Source: an uncultured Prevotellaceae bacterium (GTDB lineage: Bacteria; Bacteroidota; Bacteroidia; Bacteroidales; Bacteroidaceae). Taken from it: 61,896 bases of DNA. Under the pieces are notes generated by a model. The model did no database searches, was not told the DNA's origin, and saw nothing but the letters and a program-made list of their open reading frames with translations. Every line of letters starts with the position of its first letter. Within the stretch, counting starts at the first letter, position 1. A program made the translations under genes and the position numbers. Of the stretch, positions 52,385 through 59,230 are shown piece by piece. Location of the stretch: positions 1-61,896 of the forward strand of contig CACZVE010000021.1 in assembly GCA_902784565.1 (NCBI GenBank), read 5' to 3'.

Positions 52385-53586
52385 TCTTCGTCGACTCTGC
52401 CAGGATAAGATTCTAATGCTTTGCGCAGCACGAAGAGGGCCCGTTCTAGGTCTTTCTTCTTCAACACGTAAGCGATACGCACTTGGTTGATGCCGGCACC
52501 CGGGGTGGTATAGAAGCCTGCGGCAGGTGCCATCATCACCGTCTCACCCTCATACTCGAAGTCTGCCAGACACCAGCGACAGAATTTCTCTGCGTCGTCA
52601 ACGGGCAGTTTGGCAACGGTATAGAAAGCACCCATCGGAATGGGGGAGTAGACACCGGGGATACGGTTCAGTCCGTCGATCAGACACTTACGGCGCTCCA
52701 CATATTCGTCGTACACCTCACGCAAATATTCCTCGGGTGTATCCAGTGAGGCCTCTGCCACAATCTGTCCGATAAGGGGCGGGGAGAGACGTGCCTGACA
52801 GAACTTCATCACGGCCTTCCTTACTTCAGCGTTCTTCGTGATGAGGGCACCGATACGGATACCGCACTCTGAATAACGCTTCGACACGGAGTCGATGAGG
52901 ATGACATTCTGTTCGATGCCTTCCAGATGACAGGCAGAGATATAGGGTGAACCGGTATAGATATACTCACGATACACCTCGTCGGAGAAGAGGTACAGGT
53001 CGTACTTCTTCACCAAGTCACGTATCTGGTTCATCTCGCGACGGGTGTAGAGATAACCCGTTGGGTTGTTGGGGTTGCAGATCATGATGGCACGGGTGCG
53101 CTCATTGATGAGTTCCTCGAACTTCTCTACCTTCGGCAACGAAAAACCCTCCTCGATGGTCGTGGCGATGGTACGTATCTTCGCACCGGCACTGATGGCA
53201 AACGCCATATAGTTGGCATAGGCTGGCTCGGGGACGATGATCTCATCGCCCGGGTTCAGACAAGAGAGGAAGGCAAAGAGCACAGCCTCAGAACCGCCTG
53301 AGGTGATGATGATATCCTCCGCGGTGACATTGATATCATATTTCGCGTAATAGTCCACGAGTTTCTCCCGATAACTCAGGTAACCCTGCGAGGGTGAGTA
53401 CTCGAGGATGTTGCGGTCTATCTGCTTCAAGGCGTCAAGTCCTACTTGGGGTGTTGGCAGGTCGGGCTGACCGATGTTCAGGTGGTACACCTTCGTCCCC
53501 TTTTTCTTAGCGGCGGCGGCAAGTGGAGCGAGTTTCCGGATAGGCGACTCGGGCATCTCAAGACCGCGTACTGATATCTCTGGCAT
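52381..53586 (-). CDS. Class I/II PLP-dependent aminotransferase (AspC-like)
   Basis: A 401-aa fold type I aminotransferase. VYHLNIGQPDLPTPQVGLDA opens the substrate pocket, IITSGGSEAVLFAFLSCLNP binds PLP phosphate, and MICNPNNPTGYLYTRREMNQ has the conserved Asn and Tyr. The PLP lysine is in LIDSVSKRYSECGIRIGAL and the carboxylate Arg near INQVRIAYVL. Substrate is probably aspartate or an aromatic amino acid; not resolvable here. ATGA overlap with the permease downstream. Confidence 0.92.
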   Translation of the reverse strand: MPEISVRGLEMPESPIRKLAPLAAAAKKKGTKVYHLNIGQPDLPTPQVGLDALKQIDRNILEYSPSQGYLSYREKLVDYYAKYDINVTAEDIIITSGGSEAVLFAFLSCLNPGDEIIVPEPAYANYMAFAISAGAKIRTIATTIEEGFSLPKVEKFEELINERTRAIMICNPNNPTGYLYTRREMNQIRDLVKKYDLYLFSDEVYREYIYTGSPYISACHLEGIEQNVILIDSVSKRYSECGIRIGALITKNAEVRKAVMKFCQARLSPPLIGQIVAEASLDTPEEYLREVYDEYVERRKCLIDGLNRIPGVYSPIPMGAFYTVAKLPVDDAEKFCRWCLADFEYEGETVMMAPAAGFYTTPGAGINQVRIAYVLKKKDLERALFVLRKALESYPGRVDEE

Positions 53587-53609
53587 CTTTTAATTAATTA
53601 AAAACGGTG

Positions 53610-53617
53610 CAAAGGTA
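53610..53617 (-). promoter_or_regulatory. -7 box of the aminotransferase-permease operon
   Basis: Minus strand TACCTTTG, 23 bp before ATG 53586. No TTTG at the -33 distance; the upstream DNA is shared with the divergent promoter. Confidence 0.55.
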
Positions 53618-53636
53618 CAACTTTTTTTTTAATTCA

Positions 53637-53668
53637 TTGTCCTTTTTCGATTTAATTGTGTACTTTTG
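53637..53668 (+). promoter_or_regulatory. Promoter of the pseudokinase operon
   Basis: TTG (53637-53639), 21-bp spacer, TACTTTTG (53661-53668). Divergent from the aminotransferase promoter. Confidence 0.65.
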
Positions 53669-53689
53669 CACCGAAATTTCGATAAAACG

Positions 53690-54964
53690 ATGAATTACGA
53701 AGAACTATTAGAGACACGCGATGTGCGTCAGACTAATAAGGTGCGCCTGCCATACGGTCACTTCTACAAGCGACTCATCGACGGGAAATACAGCAATTTC
53801 GTGGAGTTCCACGATGAGTTGTCTGACAATATTGCCTTCAATGAATGCATCCGCAAACAGTGCGAGGCGCTGCAGCAGATCAAGAGCAACCGTCAGTTGC
53901 GTTTCACCCCTAACGGGGGCGACGACAGTGTCTATGCCATTGCTGTAGAACCAGGCAACTACATCACCATCGAGCAGTTGCTCAATGAGGCACCTGCTGT
54001 GGTGGCGAAAGGTGATTTCATGGATTCTACCATCAGCGACTTAGTGAGTCTCACCGCCGAACTCCATCAGCAGGGTATTCAGTATCTCTGTTTCTCACCC
54101 AACAATGTCTTGGTGCGCAAATCCGACAACTCTGTCCGTCTGCTGTTGCACGGCTCGTTCTTCCTGCCCCTGAAGGCGCAGGAGGAGATGTACGATGGGT
54201 TGGAGGACTATGTGGCTCCCGAGGTAATGGCAGAGGGTAAGGCTGATGACCGTAGTGATGTCTACTCCTTGGCGAAGTTCATCGATTACCTCTATGCCTC
54301 ATCCGGACTACCCTTTGAACTGAAACATGTCATCCAGAAGGCAACGGCAGAGAATCCTGAAGACCGTTATGCCTCTGTCGAGGATATGTATAGTCATATG
54401 AAGGCCAGTCGTACCATCCGTCGTACAGGTACCATTGCCCTTGCTGCCCTCGTCATTGCCCTCATCGTGGTGGGTATGTTCTTTGAGATGCTGCCGAATA
54501 CCGAACCCGTGGAGTTTGTGAAACGCGTGGAAGAGCCTGTCGATGAAAGTCTGTTGGATGAGGGCTTCAACCCCCTCACGGAACTGGGTCCCGATGCCGA
54601 TTCCGCCACGATTGCCAAAGCCATCCAGGACTATATGATGAACGACTCCGACAAGGTGGATGAGAAGAAGATGCGTGAGTTCCAGACCAAGGCTGAGAAC
54701 ATCTTCCGCAAACAGTATACGAAGGCTGCTGACCTCATTCTCTCGAAGATCTACAACAACGAGCGGATGAACAATAATGAGAAGAACTTCAAGGCCACGA
54801 GCGAAGAGGTGATGAAGGAACTGGTGGAGAAGCAGCGTGAATTGTCGGAGAACACTGCCTTGAGCAGTGAGACTGCCCAGCGCATCGCCTCGGAGATCAT
54901 CGATCAACTCACTGAGAAGAAAAAGGCCGAACTTGAAAAAAAGTCCAAAGCCGATACCGAATAG
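53690..54964 (+). CDS. Membrane-anchored protein kinase-like protein, probable pseudokinase
   Basis: A 424-aa protein. The N-terminal 240 residues follow the C-lobe plan of a Ser/Thr kinase: where HRDxxxxN should be, the sequence is QYLCFSPNNVLVRK (catalytic Asp lost), and where DFG should be it is LLHGSF. The APE motif survives in EDYVAPEVM and the alpha-F Asp in DDRSDVYSLAKFIDYL. The N-lobe Gly loop and Lys are not visible. A TM helix lies at about 246-268 (ALAALVIALIVVGMFFEML), then an acidic periplasmic tail and a Lys/Glu-rich helix. It probably binds or scaffolds rather than phosphorylates. I chose ATG 53690, after the promoter. Confidence 0.8.
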   Translation: MNYEELLETRDVRQTNKVRLPYGHFYKRLIDGKYSNFVEFHDELSDNIAFNECIRKQCEALQQIKSNRQLRFTPNGGDDSVYAIAVEPGNYITIEQLLNEAPAVVAKGDFMDSTISDLVSLTAELHQQGIQYLCFSPNNVLVRKSDNSVRLLLHGSFFLPLKAQEEMYDGLEDYVAPEVMAEGKADDRSDVYSLAKFIDYLYASSGLPFELKHVIQKATAENPEDRYASVEDMYSHMKASRTIRRTGTIALAALVIALIVVGMFFEMLPNTEPVEFVKRVEEPVDESLLDEGFNPLTELGPDADSATIAKAIQDYMMNDSDKVDEKKMREFQTKAENIFRKQYTKAADLILSKIYNNERMNNNEKNFKATSEEVMKELVEKQRELSENTALSSETAQRIASEIIDQLTEKKKAELEKKSKADTE

Positions 54965-54982
54965 TTTATTATTTTACAAAAT

Positions 54983-55429
54983 ATGAGATCAAGAACAGCA
55001 GAATGGTTTGAGTGCAAGATCCGCTATGAGAAAGTCATGGAGGACGGCTTGCAGAAGAAAGTCACAGAGACATATATTGTCGATGCCCTCAGTTTCAGCG
55101 AGGCCGAGGAGCGCATCATTGAGGAGATGTCATCCTATATCAGCGGCGAATTCAATGTGGTGGATATCAAGAAAGCCACCTACAAGGAAATCTTTTTCGC
55201 CGATCAGGACGCCGCCGACAAATGGTACAGGGCGAAACTCCAGTTTGTCACCATCGACGAAAAGACGGCTAAGGAGTCGCGTACCAATATCTATTATCTC
55301 GTCAATGCCGGCTCGTTCAATGGTGCCGTGAAGAGTATCGACGAGGTGATGGGCGGTACGATGATCGACTATGTCATTGCCTCCATGAGTGAGACCACCA
55401 CGATGGACGTGTTTGAAAGTGGGAAATAA
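54983..55429 (+). CDS. DUF4494 protein
   Basis: A 148-aa soluble protein: TAEWFECKIRYEKVMEDGLQ, then YIVDALSFSEAEERIIEEMS and the second half YRAKLQFVTIDEKTAKESRT. The two halves look like an internal duplication (WFECKIRYEKV versus WYRAKLQFVTI, each followed by YIVDALSFSEA or YLVNAGSFNGA). It matches DUF4494, of unknown function and frequent in Bacteroidales next to yggS, as here. It starts 18 bp after the pseudokinase and is followed 1 bp later by yggS. Confidence 0.9.
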   Translation: MRSRTAEWFECKIRYEKVMEDGLQKKVTETYIVDALSFSEAEERIIEEMSSYISGEFNVVDIKKATYKEIFFADQDAADKWYRAKLQFVTIDEKTAKESRTNIYYLVNAGSFNGAVKSIDEVMGGTMIDYVIASMSETTTMDVFESGK

Positions 55430-55430
55430 G

Positions 55431-56102
55431 ATGTACGATGTAAAAGGTCATTTGCATGAGGTGCTCGACGTGCTACCTGAGGGTGTGCGCCTGGTGGCCA
55501 TCTCCAAGTACCATCCCAACGAGTATATCCTGGCTGCCTATGAGGAGGGTCAGCGTATTTTCGGCGAGAGTCATGAACAGGAACTGCGCCAGAAACACGA
55601 GTCGTTGCCGAAGGATATCGAGTGGCATTTCATCGGTCATCTGCAGACGAACAAGGTGAAGTACATCGCACCGTATGTGTCTATGGTCGAGGCTGTTGAC
55701 TCACTTAAACTCCTGCGGGAGATTAATAAGCAGGCAGAGAAGTGCGGACGGGTTATCAACGTATTGCTCGAACTCCATATTGCCGAGGAAAGTACTAAAT
55801 ACGGACTCACCCTTGAGGCCTGTCGTCAACTGTTGGATGAGGGCGAATGGCGCCAGATGCAAAACGTCCGCATCTGTGGTCTGATGATGATGGCTTCGTT
55901 TGTGGATGACCAGGAACAGATCCGTCGTGAGATGCTTACGGCCCGTGATTTCTTCGACGAGGTGAAGAGTCGCTATTTCGCTGATGATCCCGCTTTCTGC
56001 GAACGTTCCTGGGGGATGAGTGACGACTATCCCATTGCCCTTGAGACCGGTTCTACGATGGTCCGTATCGGCACCGCTATCTTCGGTCCCCGCGTCTATT
56101 GA
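55431..56102 (+). CDS. PLP homeostasis protein (YggS/PLPBP)
   Basis: A 223-aa single-domain PLP-binding barrel that buffers free PLP. VRLVAISKYHPNEYILAAYE has the PLP lysine; RIFGESHEQELRQKHESLPK, IEWHFIGHLQTNKVKYIAPY and the tail YPIALETGSTMVRIGTAIFG bind phosphate. I chose ATG 55431 because the longer frame lies inside the DUF4494 gene. The 3' end overlaps the convergent EFR1 gene by 26 bp. Confidence 0.95.
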   Translation: MYDVKGHLHEVLDVLPEGVRLVAISKYHPNEYILAAYEEGQRIFGESHEQELRQKHESLPKDIEWHFIGHLQTNKVKYIAPYVSMVEAVDSLKLLREINKQAEKCGRVINVLLELHIAEESTKYGLTLEACRQLLDEGEWRQMQNVRICGLMMMASFVDDQEQIRREMLTARDFFDEVKSRYFADDPAFCERSWGMSDDYPIALETGSTMVRIGTAIFGPRVY

Positions 56103-56862
56103 AATAATACTGATCCCGTTTCATTTTGCCCCAATGGATGGCATGCTTCGGACAGTGGTGATAGCATGCCAGACAATTCGTGCATTGTCCGTTGTGCTTC
56201 CATCTCGGTGGTGTCCCTTCTATGTCATCCACAGGACAGAGTCTGCTACACAAACCGCAACCGATACAGGCATCTTCATCCACCCATAGTTTGTCATCTT
56301 TAATCAGGTGTTTGTTGTAGTAGCCACCAATCACATAACTATAGGTTCTGGGTATGGCGCCTTTCACCAATTCCACCACACCTTCCTGTCTTTCTTTAAT
56401 CACGTCGATGATATGCGGCAGACGGGCTCTGGCTGCCTCAATCTTCTGTCTTTCCTTCTCAGGCGTGTCTAAGTGTAAGAACGAGAAGCACACATTCGAC
56501 TCCGGCATCACAACGGCAAACTGTGTCTTGGCCTGTAAAGGAAATAATTCCTTATTGAATATCGTCATTGCCTCGCCCATATTGTCGCCGCATGTCGTCA
56601 GGGCCCAACAATAGGGCCGACGTTCCTCGGAATTTCCAAATTCCCTTATCTTCATCTGGCTGACAAACTCCCGCACTATCCTCGGCGGTTGCCACCCGTG
56701 CGTCGGAAAGCAGAACCCGATCCGTTCACCTTCCTGCAACTCAAACTCATACCGTCCTTCCCTGATCAGATCTGGGATAAACAGCAGTTCCTCTCCGATG
56801 GCTTCTGCTATCTGCTCCGCCACCCATCGCGTATTACCAGTGCCTGTGAAATAGAATATCAT
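56077..56862 (-). CDS. EFR1-family flavodoxin/ferredoxin protein
   Basis: A 261-aa electron carrier. The N-terminal flavodoxin-like FMN loop is MIFYFTGTGNTRWVAEQIA. The C-terminus has two 4Fe-4S sites: CIGCGLCSRLCPVDD and CTNCLACYHHCP. It fits the EFR1 family, of unknown partner. The TAACTTTG box ends four bases before the ATG, so the transcript should have no leader. It overlaps yggS convergently. Confidence 0.92.
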   Translation of the reverse strand: MIFYFTGTGNTRWVAEQIAEAIGEELLFIPDLIREGRYEFELQEGERIGFCFPTHGWQPPRIVREFVSQMKIREFGNSEERRPYCWALTTCGDNMGEAMTIFNKELFPLQAKTQFAVVMPESNVCFSFLHLDTPEKERQKIEAARARLPHIIDVIKERQEGVVELVKGAIPRTYSYVIGGYYNKHLIKDDKLWVDEDACIGCGLCSRLCPVDDIEGTPPRWKHNGQCTNCLACYHHCPKHAIHWGKMKRDQYYFNRRGDRR

Positions 56863-56866
56863 GGTG

Positions 56867-56898
56867 CAAAGTTACACTTTTTAATTGGAACCACCAAA
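56867..56898 (-). promoter_or_regulatory. EFR1 promoter
   Basis: Minus strand TTTG (56898-56895), 20-bp spacer, TAACTTTG (56874-56867). The -33 box lies in the T-tract of the terminator immediately upstream. Confidence 0.8.
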
Positions 56899-56927
56899 AA
56901 AAACAGGACTTGCCGCTGCAAGCCCTG
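56896..56927 (-). terminator. Strong intrinsic terminator
   Basis: Minus strand CAGGGCTTGC (56927-56918), loop AGCG, GCAAGTCCTG (56913-56904), then eight T (56903-56896). No protein gene ends here, so it implies a non-coding minus-strand transcript. Confidence 0.85.
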
Positions 56928-57012
56928 ATTTTCTAACTAACTAATTATTAACAAAACCTAGAATGAAAAAAACTATATGTCTAAATCGTATGAATCTTAT
57001 TTCTGATGTTTC
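56896..57012 (-). ncRNA. Candidate small RNA, about 115 nt
   Basis: A minus-strand -7 box TAACTTTG (57025-57018) with CTTG 20 bp upstream (57049-57046) and the terminator at 56927-56896 define a short transcription unit. The transcript contains no ATG in any frame. Apart from the terminator hairpin it is AT-rich. It lies between the EFR1 gene and the start of the orphan nuclease gene on the opposite strand. Confidence 0.5.
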
Positions 57013-57017
57013 TGATG

Positions 57018-57049
57018 CAAAGTTACGGCGAAATCTACCTGATTCCAAG
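57018..57049 (-). promoter_or_regulatory. Promoter of the candidate small RNA
   Basis: Minus strand CTTG (57049-57046), 20-bp spacer, TAACTTTG (57025-57018). Confidence 0.55.
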
Positions 57050-57191
57050 AAATATCTCAAATTCTTCTCCAACTTGTGTGGACAAACACCCGACTTCTGG
57101 ACAAAACAGGCAAATACCCTCAATTTCTGTCCATTATTCGTTTTATTTTTCTTTTTTTTCCCCAATAGTACCACTTTCCAAAATTATTTTG

Positions 57192-57199
57192 TACCTTTG
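57192..57199 (+). promoter_or_regulatory. -7 box of the orphan nuclease gene
   Basis: TACCTTTG, with ATG 57208 only 8 bases later. No clear -33 TTTG. Confidence 0.55.
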
Positions 57200-57207
57200 C
57201 ACATAAT

Positions 57208-57837
57208 ATGAAACCGGCTATCATTGAAGATATATTATTCGAATTTGAACCGTTTGAAGAAAACGGCTCTGTAATGATGGCAGCGGAAACCTCATGGAGA
57301 GGTATGGCTGACGAACTGCAAGAGTTACATTATCTGAAAGGCGCCCAGTTTATTAAACAACTGAAACTAATAATCTACTATGGAGAGTTCAAGTCCGTGG
57401 AGGGCGAAACCGATATTTACAGCGCTATTAGTGAACAAAGTGATGATTTCGACAATCTGATCAATGCAGCGCGTAAGGCTGTAGAGCATGGTTATCGTGT
57501 CTATATATTGCCTAATCCAAGAAGTTGTCGCACTGCCGATTTCATTTTTGAAAAGAAAGGTATCCTCGGACTCTATGATTTGAAAACCGTTCATGGAAAA
57601 GGATCTGTAGGGACACAATTGCTTGATTCCATTGGGCAGACAAATCGCGTTTTGCTGAATATGACAACAGACTATAACGCGCGTTTGCTTTCATCTGAAA
57701 TCAAAGCATATTTTGAAGCCAATGAAAATGCTGTAGAAATCTTGATTTTTAAAGGCAAGAAATCCATATCTGTTTCAAGATGGCAGGTCGAAGCCCCCAG
57801 ATTCAACCGCTTTTTCAGAAAGAAATACGAAAAATAA
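57208..57837 (+). CDS. Orphan nuclease resembling CdiA C-terminal tRNase domain
   Basis: A 209-aa protein. The C-terminal half, CRTADFIFEKKGILGLYDLK followed by TVHGKGSVGTQLLDSIGQTN and VLLNMTTDYNARLLSSEIKA, resembles the PD-(D/E)xK-like toxin domain at the end of CdiA proteins and of some Bacteroides phage capsid proteins (ELKTITGKNS-type wording). The likely active-site residues are Asp in TADF and the DLK motif. Here it is not fused to a delivery protein and has no obvious immunity gene; the N-terminal half (about 1-80) is unrecognised. It may be a domesticated toxin or a phage remnant. The family call rests on remembered wording only. Confidence 0.65.
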   Translation: MKPAIIEDILFEFEPFEENGSVMMAAETSWRGMADELQELHYLKGAQFIKQLKLIIYYGEFKSVEGETDIYSAISEQSDDFDNLINAARKAVEHGYRVYILPNPRSCRTADFIFEKKGILGLYDLKTVHGKGSVGTQLLDSIGQTNRVLLNMTTDYNARLLSSEIKAYFEANENAVEILIFKGKKSISVSRWQVEAPRFNRFFRKKYEK

Positions 57838-57860
57838 AAAGCCACCCGTAGGTGACTTTT
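57831..57860 (-). terminator. Terminator shared by the nuclease gene and the small RNA
   Basis: AAAAGCCACC (57837-57846), loop CGTA, GGTGACTTTT (57851-57860). On the minus strand it is followed by TTTATTTTT, making it a strong terminator for the small RNA; on the plus strand the T run is within the stem only. Confidence 0.8.
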
Positions 57861-57928
57861 AAATGGAGCAGTATCGATCAAGCCTTGCTCCCCGCACTCA
57901 GCGGCGTAGTCAAAACTTTCATTCTGAC
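57833..57928 (-). ncRNA. Candidate structured small RNA, about 95 nt
   Basis: A perfect promoter at 57964-57933 starts a minus-strand transcript ending at the terminator beside the nuclease stop codon. The RNA can form CCGC-TGAGT-GCGG, then GGAGCA pairing with TGCTCC, then the terminator AAAAGTCACC / GGTGGCTTTT. It also contains a 14-codon frame, MKVLTTPLSAGSKA (57922-57878), whose ATG lies about five bases past the expected start point, so it could be a peptide gene instead. Confidence 0.6.
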
Positions 57929-57932
57929 GGTG

Positions 57933-57964
57933 CAAAGATAGATATTTTTTGCATATCTTCCAAA
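57933..57964 (-). promoter_or_regulatory. Promoter of the structured small RNA
   Basis: Minus strand TTTG (57964-57961), 20-bp spacer, TATCTTTG (57940-57933). Exact consensus with no annotated gene downstream. Confidence 0.8.
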
Positions 57965-58023
57965 TAATTCTCGAATTATTTCTTTTTTTATCCCTAAATA
58001 GTACAACTTTTAAAGAAAAGTGC

Positions 58024-58031
58024 TATCTTTG
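58024..58031 (+). promoter_or_regulatory. -7 box of the HNH gene
   Basis: TATCTTTG, followed 26 bp later by ATG 58057. No TTTG at -33 distance. Confidence 0.5.
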
Positions 58032-58056
58032 CAACTATAATTTACTTACAATTAAT

Positions 58057-58140
58057 ATGAAGATGCTAGAAGAAAATCAGAAGATTTCTAATTATGGTAA
58101 GTATCGACGATTACAAGGAGGTCAAGGATTGCATCTATAA
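58057..58140 (+). CDS. 27-codon upstream frame overlapping the HNH gene
   Basis: MKMLEENQKISNYGKYRRLQ ending GGQGLHL. It is the first ATG after the -7 box and overlaps the HNH start in another frame by 47 bases. It could be a leader peptide regulating HNH translation, or simply non-functional. Confidence 0.3.
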   Translation: MKMLEENQKISNYGKYRRLQGGQGLHL

Positions 58141-58549
58141 AGAAGAGCATTATTCTGTACGTGACAATGGCGCTGTAATGCGGCATCCACGTGAAGGTAA
58201 GCGGATTCGTAAGGATGACAACGTTTGGACTTTTGGAAAGCCCAACGATATAACGGGCTATATGGAGATTGCTGGACAAAGAGTTCATAGAATTGTTGCT
58301 TTCGCTTTTCATGGCAACCCACCAACTGACCAGCATGTAGTAGACCACATAGACACAAATCGTCGTAATAATCGTCCAGGGAATCTTCGTTGGCTCACGC
58401 GATTGGAGAATGCCTTGAATAATCCAATTACTCGTGCAAGAATTGAAAACCTCTGTGGAAGTATTGAGGTATTCCTCGCAGATCCTTCTATACTGAGGGT
58501 TCACTTCATTTCTGTCCCCCTGCAATTAAAAAACTTGTCAAAAATCTGA
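58094..58549 (+). CDS. HNH endonuclease, C-terminally truncated
   Basis: A 151-aa protein of the HNH homing-type family. YSVRDNGAVMRHPREGKRIR and WTFGKPNDITGYMEIAGQ are the usual N-terminal segment; the nuclease core is RIVAFAFHGNPPTDQHVVDH then IDTNRRNNRPGNLRWLTRLE (His-Asn-His type). I recall longer relatives continuing after GSIEVFLADPSILR; here that point passes into a short unrelated tail and then, within about 50 bp, into a repeat array. The C-terminal part is therefore probably lost. The core residues look intact, so it may still cut DNA. Confidence 0.75.
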   Translation: MVSIDDYKEVKDCIYKEEHYSVRDNGAVMRHPREGKRIRKDDNVWTFGKPNDITGYMEIAGQRVHRIVAFAFHGNPPTDQHVVDHIDTNRRNNRPGNLRWLTRLENALNNPITRARIENLCGSIEVFLADPSILRVHFISVPLQLKNLSKI

Positions 58550-58560
58550 GAGAAGATATT

Positions 58561-58900
58561 CTGGGGTCGGAATTTCTTGCCCTAGATTTGGGGGATAATT
58601 TCCCGAGGTCGGAATTATTTGCCCTGAATCCGAAGCAGGTTTTCCCGTGGTCGGAATATCTTCACCCAAAACTGGGCCAGACTTTTCTGGGGTCGGAATT
58701 ATTCGCCCCGGATCCGAGGGATAATTTCCCGAGGTCGGAATATCTTGCCCTGGAACTGGGGCATATTTTTCCGGGGCCTGGATTTCTTCACCCAGAATTG
58801 GGGCACGATTTCCCGAGGTCGGAATGTTTTGTCCCCGATTTGGGGCTGATTTTTACAGGTTCAAAATGGCATGTCCCAGATTCGGGACAGATCATCCAAA
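58561..58900. repeat. Degenerate 42-bp tandem repeat array, about eight units
   Basis: GGTCGGAA or a close variant begins at 58565, 58607, 58649, 58691, 58733, 58775, 58817 and 58859, an exact 42-bp period. Each unit carries a potential hairpin such as GCCCCGGATCCGAGGG, GCCCTGGAACTGGGGC or GTCCCAGATTCGGGAC. An open frame of 14-residue repeats (FPRSEYL-like) crosses it at 58588-58929, but it has no promoter and is probably a consequence of the period. Confidence 0.9.
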
Positions 58901-58959
58901 AACTTGAAAACCTTGTCCCAAATCCGTGAAAAACCGTCCCAGAACTTCAAAGACCAGCC

Positions 58960-59215
58960 TGAAAACTGGGAGACGTTTATGCACACCGTGCAGAAACATG
59001 CCTCAGTTTTGGGGGAAGATTTTGCATGGGGTGCATAAACATGCCTCAGATTTGGGGGAAGATTTTGCACGGGGTGCATAAACATGCCTCAGTTTTGGGG
59101 CAGACTTTTGCATGGGGTGCATAAACGTGCCTCAGATTTGGGGCAGACTTTTGCACGGTGTGCATAAACGTCTCCCAGTTTTAGGGCTGAATTCTGCACG
59201 GTGTGCAGAGACTTG
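58960..59215. repeat. 43-bp tandem repeat array with six palindromes
   Basis: Palindromes at 58980, 59023, 59066, 59109, 59152 and 59195, exactly 43 bp apart: TGCACACCGTGCA, TGCATGGGGTGCA, TGCACGGGGTGCA, TGCATGGGGTGCA and TGCACGGTGTGCA twice. Between them is a variable GCCTCAG plus T/A-rich plus GGGG segment. 43 is not a multiple of three, so this array cannot be protein-coding. It ends 16-24 bp past the pyrF stop. Confidence 0.93.
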
Positions 59216-59230
59216 AGCAGAAATAGAATG

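Noticed and set aside
56928-57200. Plus-strand small protein genes upstream of the orphan nuclease
   Set aside because: The frames are AT-rich, lack promoter boxes and overlap the opposite-strand small-RNA unit.
57837-58057. tRNA-like gene
   Set aside because: The hairpins do not form a cloverleaf, there is no T-loop sequence or CCA end, and an intrinsic terminator follows.
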